Shown in pieces: positions 47,701 to 58,188 of a DNA stretch of 64,000 bases (positions are counted from its first letter, which is position 1; every line of letters begins with the position of its first letter). The notes below the pieces were generated by a model. That model was not told the origin of the DNA. It was given only the letters and a program-made list of their open reading frames with translations, and did no database searches. The stretch lies in NCBI RefSeq assembly GCF_026914265.1, contig NC_069125.1, positions 8,185,617 through 8,249,616 on the forward strand, written 5' to 3'. The DNA is from Mya arenaria (taxonomy: Eukaryota > Mollusca > Bivalvia > Myida > Myidae). Made by a program: the position numbers and the translations under genes.

Positions 47701-50700
47701 ATGGCAAACAGAATGATACCCCTACAGGTCAGATATAAAATGAGACTTAGTCTTGTACAGTTGGGCGTCGTTGAAGGGTAGCCGACCGTTAAGCATGGCA
47801 AACAGAATGATACCCCTACAGGTCAGATATAAAATGAGACTTAGTCTAGTACAGTTGGGCGTCGTTGAACGGTAGCCGACCGTTAAGCATGGCAAACAGA
47901 ATGATACCCCTACAGGTCAGATATAAAATGAGACTTAGTCTAGTACAGTTGGGCGTGTTGAACGGTAGCTGACCGTTAAGCATGGAAAACAGAATGATAC
48001 CCCTACAGGTCAGATATAAAATGAGACTTAGTCTTGTACAGTTGGGCGTCGTTGAACGGTAGCCGACCGTTAAGCATGGCAAACAGAATGATACCCCTAC
48101 AGGTCAGATGTAAAATGAGACTTAGTCTAGTACATTTTGGCGTCGTTTAACGGTAGCCGACCGTTAAGCATGGCAAACAGAATGATACCCCTACAGGTCA
48201 GATGTAAAATGAGACTTAGTCTAGTACAGTTGGGCTACGTTATACGGTAGCCGACCGTTAAGCATGTCAAACAGAATGATACCCCTACAGGTCAGATTTA
48301 AAATGAGACTTAGTCTAGTACAGTTGGGCGTCGTTGAACGGTAGCCGACCGTTAAGCATGGCAAACAGAATGATACCCCTACAGGTCGGGTACAAAATGA
48401 GACTTAGTCTAGTACAGTTGGGCGTCGTTGAAGGGTAGCCGACCGTTAAGCATGGCAAACAGAATGATACCCCTGCAGGTCGGATATAAAATGAGACTTA
48501 GTCTAGTACAGTTGGGCGTCGTTGAACGGTAGCCGACCGTTAAGCATGGCAAACAGAATGATACCCCTACAGGTCGGATACAAAATGAGACTTAGTCTTG
48601 TACAGTTGGGCGTCGTTGAACGGTAGCCGACCGTTAAGCATGGCAAACAGAATGATACCCCTACAGGTCAGATGTAAAATGATACTTAGTCTAGTACAGT
48701 TGGGCGTCGTTGAAGGGTAGCCGACCGTTAAGCATGGCAAACAGAATGATACCCCTACAGGTCAGATGTAAAATGAGACTTAGTCTAGTACAGTTGGGCT
48801 GCTTTGAAGGGTAGCCGACCGTTTTATAGCATGGCAAACAGAATAATACACCTACAGGTCAGATATAAAACCCTAAATCAAGTACAGATTGGCGACTTTG
48901 AAGCGTGGCAAATTTAAAATGAGACTTTGTTCAATACAGTAGGGCGTCGTAGAAGGGTAGTCAGCCGCTTAGCATGACAGACAGAATTCTTCCCCAACAG
49001 GGTAGATATTAAATGAGATTGTGGCAATTAAATTTAGGCGAAGTTAAGGGAAGTCAACCGTTCAACATTGCATACAAGACGATACCCCAACATGACAGAT
49101 AAAACATGATACTTAGTTAAGAACGTTGTTGTTTATTCGCATGATGGTTATAGCACGGTTAAGCCCCGCCTACTCGTTACCGTTCCAATATTGGAGATAA
49201 TGTATATTCGCAAACAAAGAAAACAGTTCCTACCGGACATTTATTTGATATAATCATGATATTTAATGTTTCTGTACTCACAGACTCCAGATGTCGGACT
49301 TGGTTCCGTCGTAGGGGCGGACTCTGATCACTTCCGGTGCAGTGTACGCGTATGAACCACAGGAAGTCTTCAGCAAGGCGCTCTGGCCCGGAAGGAAAGT
49401 CGTGGAGAAACCGAAATCTGAGGACGAATACGGAACAACACAGTATAGATTTTCTGTATAATATAACATTTCATTTTTATTGCTTCTAAATATGTTTGTT
49501 TTCTTGACACAAATCATGAATTGCCGTTAATGCATTGACATTTTAAAATGATTAAGTTAAGACATAATTTATTTTTGGTGGATGTTTTAAAAACGGGATT
49601 TGGTTGGATTTTTTTTTTAAAAGACATGATTTGATTATGGTTTGTTATGATTTTCATTACAAACCTGTTATTTTATTATGCTTACAGACGTGTACGATTT
49701 TCATCACGTACCTGTTATTTCATTATGCTTACAGACGTCTACGACTTTCATCACGTATCTGTTATTTCATTACGCTTACAGACGTCTACGACTTTCATCA
49801 CGTACCTGTTATTTCATTATGCTTACAGACGACTACGACTTTCATCACGTACCTGTTATTTCATTATGCTTACAGACGTCTACGATTTTCATCACGTACC
49901 TGTTATTTCATTATGCTTACAGACGTCTACGATTTTCATCACGTACCTGTTATTTCATTATGCTTACAGACGTCTACGATTTTCATCACGTACCTGTTAT
50001 TTCATTATGCTTACAGACGTCTACGATTTTCATCACGTACCTGTTATTTCATTACGCTTACAGACGTCTACGATTTTCATCACGTACCTGTTATTTCATT
50101 ACGCTTACAGACGTCTACGATTTTCATCACGTACCTGTTATTTTCACATTTTCGTCTTTATCCAGAAGGATGTTCTCACACTTGAGGTCTCTAAAGAATA
50201 ACAACACAACAAGCTTCAGAAACTGGTAAACACTATTATAAGTATTTGAAGAAGCGTTTTATTTTAAGTAAGACATGTTTAAGATATGGTGAAAAGGTAA
50301 ACCTTGGTACCGCAAAACACCCTACGCCCAGGAAAAGTATATCCAAATATTTGGCCATGGTGCAAATCCTGATCTTGCCTACGGGCAAAAATTAAAAAAG
50401 AAATACCCGTATTGTTACTATTTTTTACTACTCACAAAAGAGTTCTAGTGAAAGAGACATTTTTTACCAAATTATGTTTAAGATGGTACAAAAAGCATTT
50501 AACATGACCCGTCGTGTTCATCCAAACCCTCGCGCAGGTTATTCTGCAAAAACTTGGTAAACCTCGTTTCCACAAAAACCTATGCTAGGGTTTGGATGAA
50601 CCTATGTAACGCTCTTGGCCATGGAATATACTTATAATCCTACACTCTTGGCTAAGGTAGACACTTATACTCCTCATTGTGGTCTTTCTATTTTTCACAC

Positions 50701-53700
50701 TTATATGTTGGTATATGAGGCCCGGCAGAAAATAAAGCATGTTATAACCCCTTACTCTCCAACACGATGCTATGACTGTGAATATGGTGGACGCCGTTGG
50801 CCATCATTCGAAACACCTTGCGGGCACTCTCCTTTGAAAGGCCCTTTATCTTGCTGATCTGCTTGTTTATAAGGCCCGTCAGTTAAAATTATTAGATAAA
50901 ATATTTCTTTTCACTCACCTATGTACAATACCCTGATTGTGTATATGGTGCACCCCGTGGACCAACATTGCGAACACCTTGCGGGCCTTCTCCTCCGAGA
51001 GGCCCCGCTTCTGATCACCGATATGCTCGTTTATGAGGTCGAGGAGGTCCCCCCGACTACAGTATTCCATCACCACGTAGTATCGGTCGGAACACTTGAA
51101 TTGGTCGTACACTCGAACCTGTAAATTTAATATATTATACTGTATCAGTGTGTGTATACCACCTGATAAATTGCGTCACAAATGCTACGGCGGAAGGCAA
51201 CATTTTGCTTTGAATGAAGACTTTAAACAAACATAACTTCACTATTTCTTCATCATTTTAAATGAAACAACGCGCAGTCTAGCTACGCCGCTTACGGAGC
51301 CCTGCTTTCGGTCTTTTACCAGAGTTTGATTGAGAGTTGAGTTTCTTAAAACACTTCGACAAACCTTATCACAATACGGCCGTCTGACGGAGCACTGTCA
51401 AAACAGTATTTTGGAAACAGGTTTGTCGAAGTGTTTGATGAAACTAGTCACCTTATCAAACTTATAAAACGTAAATAGGGTTTTTAAGCGGCATAGACTG
51501 TCCTTTCTTTCATTTAAAATGGTGTTGTAAAAGAAAAGAAATCTTTGATTCATGTCTTCATTTTATGCAAAATGCTGCCTTCCATATATAACGTAATTTA
51601 TCACGTGGTATACACACACTGTGTATATCGCCACCTAAGTGTAACTCATATAGAAATAGAATCAGATATTGAGTTCTTGCACTAAGGTGACGATATATGC
51701 TTTGGCAGGGTTCGATATTCATAATGTGTATCGTATTATCTATCTTCCATATTCTTTACTTATCCATGGTTACTGTGCAATATGTAATAGCAACACTCCA
51801 TTGGAGAGTAGTACAGAGCACAGGACAGACACTACAGCATTGTCATATGAACACTAGATGTCATTGGTCGAAGTCATTGTGTGATATCAATTTTCGAACC
51901 AGAGAATGCGATTTGTGATTGCGACTGATCATTTGACGATCTGTTAAAGCTACACTCTCACAGATTAACCGTTTTTACAACTTTTTTATTTTTTGTCTTG
52001 GAAAAAATATATTTTTTTGCGTAAATATCTGCAAACCAATGAAAAAAGATGGCTGACAAAAGATCAGACCGCAGATTTGCATATTTCCGTTCGAAAATCA
52101 ATGTTTTATGGCTTAAACCGTTACTAACGGTTTAAGAAAAATCCATAAAACATTAATTTTTGAGCTTAAACATAAAAATCTGCGATCTATTTTTTTGTCA
52201 GCAGTCTTTTATAACTGGTTTCAATGGATTTTGTCAAATATTGGTTCGTTCAAAGACAAAAAAAAGTTAGCTGTGTGAGGTTAGCTAAACATACGACATT
52301 GGACATTGGACATTCAAAATCGAATGTTGTGCTGGCACGACATTGGACATTGGACATTCAAAATCGAATGTTGTGCTGGCACGACATTGGACATTGGACA
52401 TTCAAAAGTGAAAGTCGTGCTAGCACGACATTGGACATTGGACATTCAAAATCGAATGTTGTGCTGGCACGACATTGGACATTGGACATTCAAAATCGAA
52501 TGTTGTGCTGGCACGACATTGGACATTGGACATTCAAAAGTTAAAGTCGTGCTAGCACGACATTGGACATTCATAATCGAATGTTGTGCTGGCACGACAT
52601 TGGACATTGGACATTCAAAAGTGAAAGTCGTGCTAGCACGACATTGGACATTGGACATTCAACATCGAATGTTGTGCTGGCACGACATTGGACATTGGAC
52701 ATTCAAAAACGATTGTCGTGCCCGCACGACATTGGACATTGGACATTCATAACCGAATGTTGTGCTGGCACGACATTGGACATTGGACATTCAAAAGTGA
52801 AAGTCGTGCTAGCACGACATTGGACATTCAAAATCGAATGTTGTGCTGGCACGACATTGGACATTGGACATTCAAAATCGAATGTCGTGCTGGCACGACA
52901 TTGGACATTGGACATTCAAAATCGAATGTTGTGCTGGCACGACATTGGACATTGGACATTCAAAATCGAATGTTGTGCTGGCACGACATTGGACATTGGA
53001 CATTCAAAATCGAATGTTGTGCTGGCACGACATTGGACATTGGACATTCAAAAGTGAAAGTCGTGCTAGCACGACATTGGACATTGGACATTCAAAATCG
53101 AATGTTGTGCTGGCACGACATTGGACATTGGACATTCAAAATCGAATGTTGTGCCAGCACGACATTGGACATTGGACATTCAAAAGTTAAAGTCGTGCTA
53201 GCACGACATTGGACATTGGACATTCAAAAGTTAAAGTCGTGCTAGCACGACATTGGACATTGGACATTCAAAATCGAATGTTGTGCTGGCACGACATTGG
53301 ACATTGGACATTCAAAAGTGAAAGTCGTGCTAGCACGACATTGGACATTGGACATTCAAAATCGAATGTTGTGCTGGCACGACATTGGACATTGGACATT
53401 CAAAAACGATTGCCGTGCCCGCACGACATTGGACATTGGACATTCATAACCGAATGTTGTGCTGGCACGACATTGGACATTGGACATTCAAAAGTGAAAG
53501 TCGTGCTAGCACGACATTGGACATTCAAAATCGAATGTTGTGCTGGCACGACATTGGACATTGGACATTCAAAATCGAATGTCGTGCTAGCACGACATTG
53601 GACATTGGACATTCAAAATCGAATGTTGTGCTGGGACGACATTGGACATTGGACATTCAAAATCGAATGTTGTGCTGGCACGACATTGGACATTGGACAT

Positions 53701-56700
53701 TCAAAAGTGAAAGTCGTGCTAGCACGACATTGGACATTGGACATTCAAAATCGAATGTTGTGCTGGCACGACATTGGACATTGGACATTCAAAATCGAAT
53801 GTTGTGCTGGCACGACATTGGACATTCAAAAGTGAAAGTCGTGCTAGCACGACATTGGACATTGGACATTCAAAATCGAATGTTGTGCTGGCACGACATT
53901 GGGCATTGGACATTCAAAAGTGAAAGTCGTGCTAGCACGACATTGGACATTGGACATTCAAAATCGAATGCTGTGCTGGCACGACATTGGACATTGGACA
54001 TTCAAAAGTGAAAATCGTGCTAGCACGACATTGCACATTGGACATTCAAAAGCGAATGCTGTGCTGGCACGACATTGGACATTGGACATTCAAAAGTGAA
54101 AATCGTGCTAGCACGACATTGGACATTGGACATTCAAAATCGAATGTTGTGCTGGCATGACATTGGACATTGGACATTCAAAAACGATTGTCGTGCCGGC
54201 ACGACATTGGACATTGGACATTCATAACCGAATGTTGTGCTGGCACGACATTGGACATTGGACATTCAAAAGTGAAAGTCGTGCTAGCACGACATTGGAC
54301 ATTAGACATTCAAAATCGAATGCTGTGCTGGCACGACATTGGACATTGGACATTCAAAAGTGAAAGTCGTGCTAGCACGACATTGGACATTGGACATTCA
54401 AAATCGAATGTTGTGCTGGCACGACATTGGGCATTGGACATTCAAAAGTGAAAGTCGTGCTAGCACGACATTGGACATTGGACATTCAAAATCGAATGTT
54501 GTGCTGGCACGACATTGGACATTGGACATTCAAAAGTGAAAGTCGTGCTAGCACGACATTGGACATTGGACATTCAAAATCGAATGTTGTGCTGGCACGA
54601 CATTGGACATTGGACATTCAAAAGTGAAAGTCGTGCTAGCACGACATTGGACATTGGACATTCATAACCGAATGTTGTGCTGGCACGACATTGGACATTG
54701 GACATTCAAAAGTGAAAGTCGTGCTAGCACGACATTGGACATTGGACATTCAAAATCGAATGTTGTGCTGGCACGACATTGGACATTGGACATTCAAAAA
54801 CGATTGTCGTGCCGGCACGACATTGGACATTGGACATTCATAACCGAATGTTGTGCTGGCACGACATTGGACATTGGACATTCAAAAGTGAAAGTCGTGC
54901 TAGCACGACATTGGACATTGGACATTCAAAATCGAATGTTGTGCTGGCACGACATTGGACATTGGACATTCAAAATCGAATGTCGTGCTAGCACGACATT
55001 TGACATTGGACATTCAAAATCGAATGTTGTGCTGGCACGACATTGGACATTGGACATTCAAAAGTGAAAGTCGTGCTAGCACGACATTGGACATTGGACA
55101 TTCAAAATCGAATGTTGTGCTGGCACGACATTGGACATTGGACATTCAAAAGTTCCTGGTTGTCATAGATATTCGCGCCGTGATTCAGATTATGTTAATA
55201 GTTAAATCGTTCTTTAAATAGTTCTGGATGCAGCAAAGTGAAGGCAATAAAAAAGAGTTCCATACGGGTACTTGTTTATCTTTGCCCGTTGGGAAGATAA
55301 GAATTTCACGCATGGACAAATGTTTGAATCTACTTTTCTGAGGTGGCAGAAATATATATATCCGAAATCTTGGACTGGTGATAAGGCTGCAATTCTAATT
55401 TGTCCATTCAAATTATTGTGTTAAATAACGACATTCAACTTGGCTTTTATTTTTTAAAATATGGTTTATAATAACGTATATCTGTCTATTCATAGTGACC
55501 AAATATTATTTAGGCATCCAATGGAAGTGGTAAATATTAAGAGAAAAAATATAATGAAACGACAACCAGTATACAAATAATAATTATTGGACAAAGGTCA
55601 TTTTTACTCATTAATTATCTGTCAGGAGTACCCTTTAAAATAATACCAAAATTATATGGGATCCCCATGCATCAAAATGTAGCATTATCGCCAATGGTTT
55701 ATGCATTGACAAGTTTAGCTGTGTGTGTATGTTGCCTTAAGTCACATCCATGTCCGACAATATTATACATTTGAGGTACCTAACACATATTTAACAAAGA
55801 AACTTGTATTTGAAAGTCCGCAACATTGTTATTGAGAGTTGTATTAAAACAATCCTTTCGATTGATATACATACATATTTCCATGTAAATGCAGACACAT
55901 TCATTAATGTAATATAATTATTCTAAAGCTCTGTAGATAAACACATACTGAAGTGCACATTTGTTGGGTTTATATAATTATTTGCGCTTTGTTTCCTTTC
56001 AACCCTTTCAACCATTGTCAGTTCTGCCCAAGATGCCATTTCCAATGGCGCTGGTGTCACATTTTACATGTATAAATTGTATATTCTGTAAAACCTATAA
56101 GAACTTATGTCGTATGTGATGAAGACGTCATTTTGAATTCTTTAATGTCGATGCGATTGATTATAAAACGCTTTGTGTAATTCTGTCGACTTATCAAAAA
56201 GGTTTATCGAACACAATTATTTCATATAAACTTTACCAAATGAAGACGACGTAGCATGTTCGACTAACTGAGTCGATAAAAAAACAAGTCGACAGGCAGG
56301 AATAGGTTACTTTATCGACTCATTGACAATATTTTTTTGTGTTTACGTAAAACCAGATAAAAAAGATGTACGGACGATTACATTTATACTTGTAGGAATC
56401 ATCAATGCATGTCTATATTTTCCATATGTCATTATATACTGTGGATATAATTATCTTCACTTCCTTTATAAATGGTACTAGATGTGTAGCAATGATGTGT
56501 AAACAATGAAGCTTATTAAAAATATGCCATTTTGAAAGCATTATCACTGTTTGTCTACATATAATCCACGACCATTCATAAGTATATTCATTTGAATCTT
56601 TCTCTGCATATGTGACATCATATATATCTGAATCATGCTTAAGTTTCAAATATTGCGATGGAATCGTCATGACAATGCTCTCTTGGTGTTAATAAATTTT

Positions 56701-58021
56701 ATAATGGTTCATTGCTTTGTGATCTCTGACCCTTTTCAAATAATTTCAAGACAATATCTCAAATAAACAAAAAATCCGAATAATGCATGCAATCAAAATT
56801 AATTTAAAGTCGGTAAAAAAAAACATTCATTCATAAAACATGCCATACATTGATTTAAATGTGCTAACTGCTAGCACGACTTTCACTTTTGAATGTCCAA
56901 TGTCCAATGTCGTGCTGGCACAACATTCGATTTTGAATGTCCAATGTCCACTGTCGTGCCAGCACAACATTCGATTTTGAATGTCCAATGTCCAATGTCA
57001 TGCTAGCTAGACTTTCACTTTGGAATGTCCAATGTCCAATGTCGTGCTGGCACAACATTCGATTTTGAATGTCCAATGTCGTGCTAGCACGACTTTCACT
57101 TTTGAATGTCCAATGTCCAATGTCGTGCCAGCACGACTTTCACTTTTGAATGTCCAATGTCCAATGTCGTGCTGGCACAACATTCGATTTTGAATGTCCA
57201 ATGTCCAATGTCGTGCCAGCACAACATTCGATTTTGAATGTCCAATGTCCAATGTCGTGCTAGCACGACTTTCACTTTTGAATGTCCAATGTCCAATGTC
57301 GTGCTGGCACAACATTCGATTTTGAATGTCCAATGTCCAATGTCGTGCCAGCACAACATTCGATTTTGAATGTCCAATGTCCAATGTCGTGCTAGCACGA
57401 CTTTCACTTTTGAATGTCCAATGTCGTGCTGGCACGACATTCGATTTTGAATGTCCAATGTCCAATGTCGTGCCAGCACAACATTCGATTTTGAATGTCC
57501 AATGTCCAATGTCGTGCTAGCACGACTTTCACTTTTGAATGTCTAATGTCCAATGTCGTGCCAGCACAACATTCGATTTTGAATGTCCAATGTCCAATGT
57601 CGTGCTAGCACGACTTTCACTTTTGAATGTCCAATGTCCAATGTCGTATGTTTAGCTAACTTCTCACAGCTAAAAAAGTTGTCAAAACGTTCAATCGGTG
57701 AGAGTGCAGCTTTAAGAGATACAATGTAAACTTTGGTGAAATCAGAATGGGAATTACATTGATAACGAATTGTGTGTGTGTCTTAACCGTTTTCATGTTA
57801 ACCTAACAGCAATATTGAAGCCAGCGTACCACGTGTCTGTTTGGGGGGAGCGGCACGTGGTTGTTGAGCTCACGTGGCAGAAACTTCTTCAGGAACTCCA
57901 TCGGTACGTTCCGTCCGTCTATCACCTTGATGGCCACCTGGAGGAATGGAAAGTCCTCCTTATGTCTTAATCGTTTTTTCAACGGGCAATGTTTATGTTG
58001 AATTAAAATAAGATATTGATG

Positions 58022-58119
<98 letters not shown>

Positions 58120-58120
58120 T

Positions 58121-58188
<68 letters not shown>

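Larger units (their letters stand above)
52269..57671. mobile_element. Foldback-type transposon, 5.4 kb, with 44-bp repeat arms
   Basis: Terminal inverted repeats AGCTGTGTGAGGTTAGCTAA (left) and AGCTGTGAGAAGTTAGCTAA (right, reverse complement) lead directly into 44-bp tandem repeats in opposite orientation at the two ends. The left arm is 52297-55150 (about 65 units), the right arm 56868-57650 (about 18 units), and the spacer 55151-56867. A 9-bp direct repeat, AAAAAAGTT, flanks it (52260-52268 and 57672-57680). Long inverted arms of short direct repeats plus a 9-bp duplication is the architecture of Drosophila FB elements. No transposase is seen in the spacer, so it is non-autonomous. It lies in the kinase intron between exons 2 and 3. 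Confidence 0.85.
51945..57715. mobile_element. MITE family A copy split by a foldback element
   Basis: The left part (51945-52268) starts TAAAGCTACACTCTCACAG and contains the family palindrome ACCGTTACTAACGGT. The right part (57672-57715) ends GAGAGTGCAGCTTTAA. Everything between is the foldback element. The target site matches the uninterrupted family sequence at 45-70 (CCAAAAAAAGTTGTCAAAAC). Confidence 0.75.

Noticed and set aside
49604-50229. Three overlapping open frames of 183-193 residues on the plus strand
   Set aside because: By-products of the 47-bp exon-donor array; the same repeat is open in all three plus frames.
52224-55221. Many overlapping open frames of 66-208 residues in the 44-bp array (DIGHSK / ARHWTLDIQ repeats)
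   Set aside because: They arise because the unit lacks stops in several frames; they overlap on both strands, and the array is the arm of a transposon inside an intron.
52297-57650. CRISPR-like array
   Set aside because: The repeats abut with no unique spacers, the host is eukaryotic, and the arms are inverted with a target duplication, so this is a foldback element.
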